Position numbers and translations under genes: made by a program. Positions 32,668 to 39,854 of a DNA stretch of 64,000 nt are shown here, one piece after another. A model generated the notes under the pieces. The model made no database searches, was not told where the DNA came from, and was given only the letters and a program-made list of their open reading frames with translations. The DNA lies in contig JAHBYJ010000002.1 of NCBI GenBank assembly GCA_019636015.1, positions 1-64,000 of the forward strand, in the 5' to 3' direction. Origin of the DNA: Parvibaculaceae bacterium (lineage in GTDB: Bacteria > Pseudomonadota > Alphaproteobacteria > Parvibaculales > Parvibaculaceae). Position 1 is the stretch's first letter, and the number at the start of each line of letters is the position of its first letter.

Positions 32668-33104
32668 GCTGCACGCGCCTCCTTGTATCGCTCGACCTGT
32701 GCCCGCAACTCGTCGCGAGCGAGCGCGTAAGGCCCGGTCCACTTTGGCACTTTCCGGCAGGCATGCATGACCGTTGTATGATCCCGGTCGAAATGACGGC
32801 CGAGCTGCTTGGTCGAAAGCAGGGTGAAAGTGGCGCCGAGCCATATGGCGAGCTGGCGGGGTCTCGCGATCATCAAAGCCCTGCTTCGCTCCGCGAGCTC
32901 TTCCGGCGTCAGGCCGAAGTGCCGGCAGACGAGCCCCTCGATTTCCTCCAGCGTCTCGTATTCGCGCCGCGGTACGCCGAGCGCCGTCAGCCTGGCCCGC
33001 GTTCCCCGCAACCGGGCAATCAGCGCATCCATTTCGCGCAGCTCCGCCTGAAGCGCCGAGCGGCGGACCAGCAACATGGAAATCAGCGCGGCGTTCTCGC
33101 TCAT
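32664..33104 (-). CDS. Free-standing DnaA domain IV protein
   Basis: 146 residues. The N-terminal half is a helical linker (RRSALQAELREMDALIARLRGTR). From about residue 54 it matches the DnaA C-terminal DNA-binding domain: EIEGLVCRHFGLTPEELAERSR, RQLAIWLGATFTLLSTKQLG and the signature GRHFDRDHTTVMHACRKV (about 102-119). No AAA+ domain is present. It could bind DnaA boxes and interfere with or redirect host replication initiation, or act as a regulator. Confidence 0.85.
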   Translation of the reverse strand: MSENAALISMLLVRRSALQAELREMDALIARLRGTRARLTALGVPRREYETLEEIEGLVCRHFGLTPEELAERSRALMIARPRQLAIWLGATFTLLSTKQLGRHFDRDHTTVMHACRKVPKWTGPYALARDELRAQVERYKEARAA

Positions 33105-33403
33105 ACCTCTCCGCTCCGGTGAATGAAGGGCCGCGCCTCGAAGGCAACCGGCCCAAGGCAGGTCACAAGACACTTGAGTTCAGTGTCGTAGACGACCCGA
33201 AGAAATTGCCCGCCTGAAATGATCGTCAGGTTGTAGCGGTTCACGCCCTCCCGCTCGAAGGCGGGACGCATCCGGTCGATGCGCCTTTCGAGACGCTCGA
33301 TATCGGCATGGGTGAGCTGCGGCGCGCGCAAAGCCGCCCGCCTCGCGAAATGATTGCGGCAGTTCATCCGATGATCGGCATCGAGAATGTCCCGAAACGT
33401 CAC
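33101..33403 (-). CDS. Hypothetical early protein
   Basis: 100 residues from a GTG that overlaps the GemA stop (GTGA); an internal ATG at 33367 is possible. It contains ADIERLERRIDRMRPAFEREGVNRYNLTIISGGQFLRVVYDTELKCLVTCLGP, a helix followed by four strands. No family recognised. Confidence 0.6.
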   Translation of the reverse strand: MTFRDILDADHRMNCRNHFARRAALRAPQLTHADIERLERRIDRMRPAFEREGVNRYNLTIISGGQFLRVVYDTELKCLVTCLGPVAFEARPFIHRSGEV

Positions 33404-34068
33404 GAGGCCTCCTTCATCGCAGCGCGCAGCCGGTAGCCCCATTCTTCGGCCTTCGCCTGGGCGCGCTCGGCGGTCATATGGGCGACCGATATCAGCGCCA
33501 GCCGCTCTGTGGCATCGAGGAGGCCCCGGTCTTCGAGCTTGCGGCCAAGCGCGCGCACGAGCTCGCGCTTCGCCCGGAGGCCGGCAGGCCGCTCGGCCTC
33601 GTCGAATTCCGGCACGAGGAAGCCTTCGCGCGCGCACCAGTCCTTCAGCGCCTCGATCACCCGATGCGCCTGTTGCGGCCCAAGCCATGCGAGATGCGCG
33701 ATCCCGGTCTGCCGCTCCACGAAGGCGTCGAGCGCCTCGTCCGTCTTGTTCCGCACCGCGCCGAGCTGCCAGAGCGATATCCACAGCGCGGTGGCGAGCG
33801 CCTTCTGTCCCTCGCGCAGCTTGTGCCGCTTCCGCAGCCCTTCGCTCGCGACCTCGACCGCGCGCGGGCCCCGCTTCACCTTGAAGCCGTCACGCTTCAG
33901 CGCGGCGAGCACCTTGTCGAGCTCGGTTGTGTTCATGGCCGAGCACGAGCGCTTGCTTGTCTCCCGTTCGAGGAGATCGCGATAGGCGTCTTCGTCGAGC
34001 CCCCGCTCGTTCTTCGCGACATGGATGAGCTGGATCAGCCTCTTGCGGTAGTCGGGAGCGGCACCCAT
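33400..34068 (-). CDS. GemA-like regulatory protein (Mu gp16, DUF1018)
   Basis: 222 residues. The opening RKRLIQLIHVAKNERGLDEDAYRDLLERETSKRSCSAMN is the DUF1018 signature, followed by LDKVLAALKRDGFKVK. The C-terminal part is helical. GemA of Mu alters host gene expression and DNA supercoiling during the early phase. Strong family match. Confidence 0.88.
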   Translation of the reverse strand: MGAAPDYRKRLIQLIHVAKNERGLDEDAYRDLLERETSKRSCSAMNTTELDKVLAALKRDGFKVKRGPRAVEVASEGLRKRHKLREGQKALATALWISLWQLGAVRNKTDEALDAFVERQTGIAHLAWLGPQQAHRVIEALKDWCAREGFLVPEFDEAERPAGLRAKRELVRALGRKLEDRGLLDATERLALISVAHMTAERAQAKAEEWGYRLRAAMKEAS

Positions 34069-34223
34069 CAGCGGCCTCCGATCATCTTGGGCCCGGCCGC
34101 GCTGCCCACGCCACGGCTGAGCGGCACCGTGTCACCCGCCCTTCTGCCGGCAGACCAGGCCTCTTCATACCGCGGCTGCCGGCGAGGCCCATCGACCACG
34201 GTGAAGGAATGGCGCTCAGACAT
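34068..34223 (-). CDS. Very small early protein
   Basis: 51 residues, MSERHSFTVVDGPRRQPRYEEAWSAGRRAGDTVPLSRG..., overlapping the zinc-finger gene above and the GemA start below. Kept because the overlaps continue the coupled gene chain and both alternative frames here are implausible. Function unknown. Confidence 0.5.
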   Translation of the reverse strand: MSERHSFTVVDGPRRQPRYEEAWSAGRRAGDTVPLSRGVGSAAGPKMIGGR

Positions 34224-34647
34224 CGCCATTCTCCGCGTCCAGGCAGCCAGAGCAGAGATCGTCCTCGAGCCAGAAGCAGGGCCCGTCTTCGGTCTGGCAG
34301 GCGTTCTCCTGCGTGCAGCCGCAGACGCGGCATTGTCGCCCTGCCGGATCGGGCGCGCGCGCCTCGACAGGCAGCCCGCCCAGGATGCCGGCGAACTGCT
34401 GCAGGTCGTTGCCATCGGTCTCGACGCTGGCACAGGCCTCGCAGCTCGACCGAACCTCGACCGAATTCGTGGATTGGCACCAATCGCAGCGCCGCTCGCA
34501 AAGGTCGCATCCGTCCTCCGGGTTCACGCAGCCGATCTCGTCGAGGCAGGAATAGACGACGCCCTCACCGCCGCAATTGGGGCAGATATCGTCGAGTTCG
34601 GCTTCCGGGGCGCTCTGTCCGCCGGTTTCGTGGTCAAGGTGGGTCAT
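34216..34647 (-). CDS. Cysteine-rich putative zinc-binding protein
   Basis: 143 residues with 18 cysteines. The N-terminal block has CPNCGGEG, CLDEIGC, CDLCERRCDWC; the C-terminal block CRVCGCTQENACQTEDGPC and CSGC matches a motif common in Mu-like phages. Two or more structural zinc sites are likely. Perhaps a DNA/RNA-binding or adaptor protein; exact role unknown. Confidence 0.75.
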   Translation of the reverse strand: MTHLDHETGGQSAPEAELDDICPNCGGEGVVYSCLDEIGCVNPEDGCDLCERRCDWCQSTNSVEVRSSCEACASVETDGNDLQQFAGILGGLPVEARAPDPAGRQCRVCGCTQENACQTEDGPCFWLEDDLCSGCLDAENGDV

Positions 34648-35027
34648 GCCGCGTCGTCCTTCCTGTCCAGGGTGAGGCGCGCGGTGCGCAGGGCCGAACG
34701 GCCGAGAAGCGCCAGCGCGTCGAGGGGTTGCTTTTGCCTGGTGAAGCCGCCATCGGCCCGGTCGTTGAAGAGCGGCACGAGGTCGTGCGGCCTGACGCCG
34801 AGCCCGGTGCAGGCATCGAGCGTGTGGCGGAAAAGTTCGATCGCCGCCTCGCGCGGGGCTTTCACCGCCTCTTCATCCGGCTTGAAGACGCCGTTGCAGA
34901 GCGCGTCGGTGCCCGCCCGCCATGCCGCCATGAAGGCCGCGCGCGCATCGCCCTTCAGCACATTGCGGAGCGGCAGGCCGGCGAAGAGAAGATTGGAAAG
35001 CGCATCGGCGAGGGGCGAGGTGCTCAT
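34644..35027 (-). CDS. Hypothetical early protein
   Basis: 127 residues, all-helical by composition (RAAFMAAWRAGTDALCNGVF, EAAIELFRHTLDACTGLGVRPHDLVPLFND). Unrecognised. Coupled on both sides by 4-base overlaps. Confidence 0.6.
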   Translation of the reverse strand: MSTSPLADALSNLLFAGLPLRNVLKGDARAAFMAAWRAGTDALCNGVFKPDEEAVKAPREAAIELFRHTLDACTGLGVRPHDLVPLFNDRADGGFTRQKQPLDALALLGRSALRTARLTLDRKDDAA

Positions 35028-35341
35028 GCGGCTTCTTCCTCCGCCTCGTCTCGTGCGCGCGCCCGCGTAGCACGATCCGTGCCAGTTCTGCCTTCCACCC
35101 CGCGAAGGGCGCGCTCATAGGCGGCCAGCCGCTCGTCTTCTTCGTGCACGATGTCGCATTCGCGCTGGCGGCGGCCAAGCATGCGGCGGATCGTCTTCAC
35201 GTCGAGTTTCAGCGCGCGGGCCTCGTCGAACTTCTCACCCTTCTCGTCGGAAAGGGCCTGCCGCTGCACCTCGATATCCTCGATCTCCTTCACGAGGCGC
35301 CGGAGCGTCGAGGCTTGCTGCTTGTTGAGGATGACGCTCAT
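35024..35341 (-). CDS. GapR-like (DUF2312) DNA-binding protein
   Basis: 105 residues. Residues about 8-78 match the GapR/DUF2312 fold: coiled coil LRRLVKEIEDIEVQRQALSDEK, then EKFDEARALKLDVKTIRRML and RRQRECDIVHEEDERLAAYERAL, equivalent to Caulobacter GapR (FDVKVLKKVVRIRK and following). GapR tetramers bind overtwisted DNA ahead of polymerases. The C-terminal 25 residues (GRTGTDRATRARARDEAEEE) are an added charged tail. Confidence 0.85.
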   Translation of the reverse strand: MSVILNKQQASTLRRLVKEIEDIEVQRQALSDEKGEKFDEARALKLDVKTIRRMLGRRQRECDIVHEEDERLAAYERALRGVEGRTGTDRATRARARDEAEEEAA

Positions 35342-35544
35342 TCCCGGTTTCCTTTCGGTTGGTAGTTGATGGCCTCGCGTTTGCGAGAGAGGTCGGGGAG
35401 CGCATAGGCGTGCCGTGCTGCGTGGATGCCTCCCTGCTTAGCCGTGTGGACCGCGCCGCGCGGGCTGCGTCCGAGAACGATCGCGACCTGGTCGCCATCG
35501 GCGTCGGTGATACGAAAGACGATGGAAGGCTTCTTCCTGCTCAT
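35338..35544 (-). CDS. Hypothetical early protein
   Basis: 68 residues, MSRKKPSIVFRITDADGDQVAIVLGRSPRGAVHTAKQGG..., a short beta-hairpin-like start and basic end. Coupled to neighbours by 4-base overlaps. No family recognised. Confidence 0.55.
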   Translation of the reverse strand: MSRKKPSIVFRITDADGDQVAIVLGRSPRGAVHTAKQGGIHAARHAYALPDLSRKREAINYQPKGNRE

Positions 35545-35900
35545 GCGTTGCCTCCCGTGAGAAGCAACCAGCAGAGCAGCACGATTGCGACGGCTTCGGC
35601 CGCGACGCCTCCCACAAGGATCGTGGAAGCGATGGCCAGACGCTTGTAGCGATGATCGGCGGTGGCGAGTTCATGCAAGAGCTGTTCGAGCTCGTGCTGC
35701 TCGTCGAGCGCGCGCATCTTGTCTTCCACCGCGGGCGAAAGAACCGGGATGTTCTTTGCCACCCACCCCGCGAGGTCCTCGCGCTCCTTTTCCGTCAGCG
35801 CGCGGCCATAGGCCTCGACGCGGAAGTCTTCATGCGTGAGGTCGGGGTTCTCGTAGTTTGCCACGATCCAGCGGCGCAGCTCTTCTGCCTGATTGCTCAT
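35541..35900 (-). CDS. C-terminally membrane-anchored early protein
   Basis: 119 residues. The cytoplasmic N-terminal part has acidic helices (LRRWIVANYENPDLTHEDFRV, EDKMRALDEQHELEQLLHEL) and a single transmembrane segment ends the protein (about 88-115, IASTILVGGVAAEAVAIVLLCWLLL). Unknown role. Confidence 0.6.
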   Translation of the reverse strand: MSNQAEELRRWIVANYENPDLTHEDFRVEAYGRALTEKEREDLAGWVAKNIPVLSPAVEDKMRALDEQHELEQLLHELATADHRYKRLAIASTILVGGVAAEAVAIVLLCWLLLTGGNA

Positions 35901-36061
35901 AGGCCCGTACTCCTGTTGACTTCGATCCTGAGCGCGTGGCCCCGCGCCGCCCTTGCCGCCTCATGCCTGCCTTGCTGTTCGAGGCGGCGGGCAACGCGCT
36001 CCCACCGCCTCGCATCTGCGAGCCGCTTGCTGCCCGCGTTTCGCTTCACCGCGAGCCTCAT
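35897..36061 (-). CDS. Small basic protein
   Basis: 54 residues, MRLAVKRNAGSKRLADARRWERVARRLEQQGRHEAARAARGHAL, strongly positive helix, probably nucleic-acid binding. Start chosen to overlap the upstream stop by 5 bases; a longer frame has poor composition. Confidence 0.5.
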   Translation of the reverse strand: MRLAVKRNAGSKRLADARRWERVARRLEQQGRHEAARAARGHALRIEVNRSTGL

Positions 36062-36336
36062 GACGCCACCTTCCAGTCGCGCTTGCCGGGCGGCTGGTCG
36101 CAAACGATCCAGCGGATGAAATCCTCGACGGCCTCGCGCGCGGCTTCGGTCGTCGGTGCTTCCGGAACGCCGGGAACCAGAAAGGATTTGTTGTCCTGCC
36201 GGCTGAGCCGCGCGCGTGCTTCAACGAGCTTCGTGTTCGCGCGCGTTGCGGGGAAAAGCAGGACGGCACCCTTCGGCACCCGCTCGCCTTTCCCGATGAG
36301 GCCTGACCGCCAGCAGAAATAGACGCCTCTTGCCAT
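36058..36336 (-). CDS. Putative host-nuclease-inhibitor-like protein
   Basis: 92 residues. MARGVYFCWRSGLIGKGERVPKGAVLLF followed by VEARARLSRQDNKSFLVPGVPEAPT and a C-terminal helix is the pattern of proteins annotated host nuclease inhibitor in Mu-like phages. Function is by annotation habit, not proven by motifs here. Confidence 0.65.
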   Translation of the reverse strand: MARGVYFCWRSGLIGKGERVPKGAVLLFPATRANTKLVEARARLSRQDNKSFLVPGVPEAPTTEAAREAVEDFIRWIVCDQPPGKRDWKVAS

Positions 36337-36338
36337 GG

Positions 36339-37010
36339 TCAGCCCTCCGCCTTCTCAGGCGCTTCGGCGGAAGCGAGATCGATGGGAATGTGTCGCCAGG
36401 CATCGTTTGGCGAGGCGCGGTGATAGAAGCGGATATACTGCTTCGAACCGACGATGCGGATCGCATCGTTGATCGCGTCCACGGCGCGGCGCCACCGCGG
36501 GTCCTCGATATTGAGCGAGCGCAGGCGGAAGAGCGCCTCGCGGTTCACCTTGCCTTCCTTCTGCGGCTCGAAGGCATGATCGACCAGGGCGCGGATTTCA
36601 TCGCGCGCGCCGCCGGCCCATTCGACGATGCACTCGTCGATCAGCTCCTTCGCAATCTGGAGCTCGGCGCCGAAAGTGATCTGGTCGGCGATGGCGACCT
36701 GTATCTTGAAGCAGCCGTCATAGGTGACGAAGCTCATATTGCCCTTCGCCTCCTTTTTGGCCGTGACGCCGTACTCCTGCTTCAACAGGTCGAGAAAGCT
36801 GTTGATGTCGTCGAAGCAGTGCGACCGGAAGCGGGCGATCTGCGCGCTGAGATCGGTGGCATAGGCGAGACACTTCCGCACCATCTGGTCGCGGAGCTGA
36901 TCCTTCGGATCGACGAGGTCGCGTGCCGTCAAGCGGCCCTTCGCATCGCGCATGTAGAGCTTGCCGTCGAGTTCTTCGACGCCGTATTGACCCTGCTCGA
37001 GCGCATTCAT
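36339..37010 (-). CDS. DUF3164 family protein
   Basis: 223 residues with GKLYMRDAKGRLTARDLVDPKDQLRDQMVRK and NMSFVTYDGCFKIQVAIADQITFGAELQIAKELIDECI, marks of DUF3164, a conserved early protein of Mu-like phages. The family has no established function. A role in DNA handling in the early phase is only inferred from position. Confidence 0.85.
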   Translation of the reverse strand: MNALEQGQYGVEELDGKLYMRDAKGRLTARDLVDPKDQLRDQMVRKCLAYATDLSAQIARFRSHCFDDINSFLDLLKQEYGVTAKKEAKGNMSFVTYDGCFKIQVAIADQITFGAELQIAKELIDECIVEWAGGARDEIRALVDHAFEPQKEGKVNREALFRLRSLNIEDPRWRRAVDAINDAIRIVGSKQYIRFYHRASPNDAWRHIPIDLASAEAPEKAEG

Positions 37011-37228
37011 GAGAACTTCCTTCCTGCCTTGCGGGTTGAGATGCCGACCGACGAGCTGAGAAGAACGCCGTCGAATTGCTGTTGGCGGCGGCGGCGCGCG
37101 AGCTGCCGGCGGCGCATATTGCGTAAGGCGGCGGACGCCTCTCTGTTTGCCCGGAATGCACGCCAGCGAAGGCGGAGCGCGTGAAAGAGCGGGCGCAGCT
37201 GCGCGCGAAGATCAGGGATGCTGGTCAC
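37007..37228 (-). CDS. Arginine-rich small protein
   Basis: 73 residues from a GTG (TSIPDLRAQLRPLFHALRLRWR...), 22 percent arginine, with RRRQLARRRRQQQ in the middle. It overlaps the upstream gene by 17 bases and the DUF3164 start by 4. Probably binds nucleic acid. Confidence 0.5.
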   Translation of the reverse strand: MTSIPDLRAQLRPLFHALRLRWRAFRANREASAALRNMRRRQLARRRRQQQFDGVLLSSSVGISTRKAGRKFS

Positions 37229-37553
37229 CGTAAATCTCCATGTAGTTGAATGCCTGGAGCTGCTGTTCGACCTTTGTCGCCTGCACCTCGGCGCGGGCGG
37301 CAAGGCCGCGGCGCGCCTCTGCCGGTGCATCTCCAAGACGGTTGAGAAGGTAGATCAGCCCTGCCGCATCGACGCCGAGCTGGTTGAGCGCCATGATCGA
37401 TTGCGCCATGGCGCGGATTTCGCGCGTGGAAACCATCGTCGCGGCGCGCGGTCCGGAATGCGGCATGACGAGCTTCGTCGCCAGCTCGATCACATCGACT
37501 TTCGGAAGCCCGTCTTCCGCGAGCTCGGCTGGCTTCGCCTGGGCGGTGGTCAT
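37212..37553 (-). CDS. Hypothetical early protein
   Basis: 113 residues from MTTAQAKPAELAEDGLPKVDVIELATKLV; helical with STREIRAMAQSIMALNQLGVDAAGLIYLLNRLG. ATG overlaps the upstream stop (4 bases), which sets the start. No family recognised. Confidence 0.6.
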   Translation of the reverse strand: MTTAQAKPAELAEDGLPKVDVIELATKLVMPHSGPRAATMVSTREIRAMAQSIMALNQLGVDAAGLIYLLNRLGDAPAEARRGLAARAEVQATKVEQQLQAFNYMEIYGDQHP

Positions 37554-37864
37554 AACCGGCCCTCCGCGCGAGCAATCACCAAATCGAGCCATGCGTACTC
37601 TTTTGCGAACCGCTCCTCCGACATATGGGAGTGGTTGTCCTCCCAGAATTGGTGGCGGCATTCCCGAAGCACCTCGATCATCGCAGGAGCAGCGGCCATC
37701 AGTGTCGCGTTGGCTCGCGTTTCCGCTTCGCTTCTGAGGGGGGTCGGCCAGAGAAGCGCGCAGATGGGCTGGCAGTCGTGGGTGGGCGCGTTCTCGTACC
37801 CTGCGGGCACGACGAAAGCTGCCTTAGTGTGAACGCGCCATTCGCCCGGCGTATGCTTGCTCAT
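37550..37864 (-). CDS. Ead/Ea22-like early protein
   Basis: 104 residues opening MSKHTPGEWRVH, with ETRANATLMAAAPAMIEVLRECRHQFW in the centre. The HTPGxW start and the ANA-LMAAAP helix are typical of Ead/Ea22-like proteins in phage early regions. Function unknown. Confidence 0.7.
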   Translation of the reverse strand: MSKHTPGEWRVHTKAAFVVPAGYENAPTHDCQPICALLWPTPLRSEAETRANATLMAAAPAMIEVLRECRHQFWEDNHSHMSEERFAKEYAWLDLVIARAEGRL

Positions 37865-38115
37865 TGCTCGCCTCCCTGTGACCGCACGAGCTGAGGCTTC
37901 AGCCTCGTATGCGCGCGGATGAAAACCACCTTGTCGTCTTGTGCCTGGTCGGAGAGCTTGAAGCTTCCCGGCACAGGCATGCGCTCGAAGCGCTCGACCT
38001 CCTCGACGATCGCTTCGAGCCGCCCGAGAAAGAGCTTCATGGTGGCGGGCGAAACCGGTTCGTCGCCGAATGCGCGCATCGTTGAAGTGAGGTTGCGGAG
38101 ATCCGTTGAGATCAT
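37861..38115 (-). CDS. Hypothetical early protein
   Basis: 84 residues (MISTDLRNLTSTMRAFGDEPVSPATMKLFLGRLEAIVEEVERFERMPVP), two helices then DDKVVFIRAHTRLKPQLV. Coupled by 4-base overlaps. Unrecognised. Confidence 0.55.
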   Translation of the reverse strand: MISTDLRNLTSTMRAFGDEPVSPATMKLFLGRLEAIVEEVERFERMPVPGSFKLSDQAQDDKVVFIRAHTRLKPQLVRSQGGEQ

Positions 38116-38489
38116 TTCCCGTCTCCCAGCCTTGAGTGAGGACAGCCGCCTCTGCAGGCGCGATAGACGCGCGCGCTGAGCGCGTTGCCGAAGGAGAGCT
38201 TCTTGCCCTGCTCCGCGATGCAGCGGTCGCGCCCGATCTCTTCGAGCACAGGGCACATCACCGTCACCGAGAGCAGCGCACCGCGAACCTTCTCGGCGAT
38301 GCCTTCCGTGTCGCCGGCATAGCTGTTGCCGAGAACGCGAGTGACCACCGTGTCGGAGACGCCAAGCCGCTTGGCGGCGGCGCGCTGCGATGTCCGCTCG
38401 CACTCTTCGACCAGGGCTTGCAGCCAGTCTTCTGTGGCGCGGTCGCCCCACGCCTTGGCGACGCGATCTTTCAGGAGTTGGGCGCTCAT
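38112..38489 (-). CDS. Helix-turn-helix protein
   Basis: 125 residues. A compact HTH is visible: ECERTSQRAAAKRLGVSDTVVTRVLGNSYAGD (about 29-60). The C-terminal part has three or more cysteines (VYRACRGGCPHSRLG) that could bind zinc. Located among early genes downstream of MuB; probable regulator. Confidence 0.65.
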   Translation of the reverse strand: MSAQLLKDRVAKAWGDRATEDWLQALVEECERTSQRAAAKRLGVSDTVVTRVLGNSYAGDTEGIAEKVRGALLSVTVMCPVLEEIGRDRCIAEQGKKLSFGNALSARVYRACRGGCPHSRLGDGK

Positions 38490-39085
38490 GCCTCACCCCC
38501 GAACGCGATTTCCTCGCCGGTATTGGGGTCGTAGACCGCATGCGCCCGAATGACAGGCGCGCGCATGCCCGTCTTCCTCAGCAGAAGGAATTGCTTGTAG
38601 CCGTTGGACTCGGGTGCCGTGCCGGGCAGCCGCTTCGACAGCTCCCGGACATAGCCGGCCTTCGCGAGCGCGCGGGTGTAGTGCACGATGTTGGAGGCAG
38701 CGTCCTTCTCGGTGCCCTTGCAGGCGTTCTCGAGGAGGTCAGGCACGCTGAAGCGTCCGCGCATCATCATGGTGCGCCAGACGCGCTCGCGAAGCGTGTC
38801 CGGCCTGGGCTTTCTGGTGCCGGTGAGGGGCCGCTGCGGGCCCGGCCGGTAGCCGCGGCGATGGGCCTCGACGCCCTCCTTCGTCGCCTGATAACAGCCC
38901 TTGTCAGCGCGCTCGACAAAGCGCTGCGTGATGAGTGTGCTGACCGAGGCCGTGATCTTCTTGCGCGCGATGTCGCTGAGCTCATCGGCGAGCTGGTCGA
39001 GCGTGAGACAGACCTTCCGCTCGGAAAGCATGGCAAGGACGCGGGCCTGCGCGCCGGGCTTTGTGGTGCGGGGTGCGCGCATCAT
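38486..39085 (-). CDS. Winged-helix early protein
   Basis: 199 residues with two winged-helix-like parts: RVLAMLSERKVCLTLDQLADELSDIARKKITASVSTLITQRFVERA and RERVWRTMMMRGRFSVPDLLENACKG... NIVHYTRALAKAGYVREL. Immediately follows the MuB ATPase with a 4-base overlap, as in related phages. Possibly regulatory or a replication accessory. Confidence 0.7.
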   Translation of the reverse strand: MMRAPRTTKPGAQARVLAMLSERKVCLTLDQLADELSDIARKKITASVSTLITQRFVERADKGCYQATKEGVEAHRRGYRPGPQRPLTGTRKPRPDTLRERVWRTMMMRGRFSVPDLLENACKGTEKDAASNIVHYTRALAKAGYVRELSKRLPGTAPESNGYKQFLLLRKTGMRAPVIRAHAVYDPNTGEEIAFGGEA

Positions 39086-39828
39086 GCCCTCCGCTTGAGT
39101 TCGGAGGGAAGGCCGTCGCTCGTCAGCGCGGAGAGCGGCACCTCGGCGAGGCCGATCTCCTCGACCCCCATGCGAAGCGCAATGGCTTCCACATTCGCGA
39201 CCGCCTTCTTGATGTCGCGCATGCGTCCCCGGGTGCGGGAATGGATTTGCGTGACAAGATCGTCCTTGAAGCGGAGGTCCTTGCCGCCCTTCAGCTCGGC
39301 CAGCCGGCTGCAGACGGTCCGCACATCTTCAGGCGTGGCCGGGCCAAATTCCGTCACATCGGAGAGGCGCGAGAAAATCTGGTGATAGCGCTTGAGCTTG
39401 TTGCTCGTGCCGGCATGTCCGGCAACGATGATCGGTGTAAGCGTGAGGTCGGAAATGTCGCGCAGCATCTCGATGAGGCGGATGTCGCGCATCGCATGCT
39501 CGATCTCGTCGACGATGAGCGACCGCCCGCTGCCCGCTAGTGCGGAGAGCAGGATGTGAAGAAGATCATTGTTCTTCCCGATCGGCTGGTGGCCGACCGC
39601 AACGACCAGCTCGCGGAGCATCGCAGTAAGCGTCCACGAGCTCTTCGCGCGGAGCAGCACGTGACCGCCCTGCACCGCATGCCATTCGAGCGTCGATGTC
39701 TTGCCGAACCCCGCCTCACCCTGGCAAAGCTGCCAGCACGCCTCGGGCGCGCCGGACATTTGGACGCGCTTCGTCCCGGCAAGAAACCGCTGGACGTTCG
39801 TTACTTCAGTCAGAAACTTGTGCCGCAT
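39082..39828 (-). CDS. MuB-like transposition ATPase
   Basis: 248 residues. AAA+ ATPase with Walker A QGEAGFGKTS (about 36-45) and Walker B SLIVDEIEHA (about 103-112); the C-terminal part resembles MuB helices (DLVTQIHSRTRGRMRDIKKAVANVE). It selects target DNA and stimulates the transposase. ATG 39828 is preceded by GGGAGA; a GTG five codons upstream is less likely. Directly downstream of the transposase gene. Confidence 0.9.
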   Translation of the reverse strand: MRHKFLTEVTNVQRFLAGTKRVQMSGAPEACWQLCQGEAGFGKTSTLEWHAVQGGHVLLRAKSSWTLTAMLRELVVAVGHQPIGKNNDLLHILLSALAGSGRSLIVDEIEHAMRDIRLIEMLRDISDLTLTPIIVAGHAGTSNKLKRYHQIFSRLSDVTEFGPATPEDVRTVCSRLAELKGGKDLRFKDDLVTQIHSRTRGRMRDIKKAVANVEAIALRMGVEEIGLAEVPLSALTSDGLPSELKRRA

Positions 39829-39854
39829 AGTGTCTCCCTTCACTGCGGGTGGCC

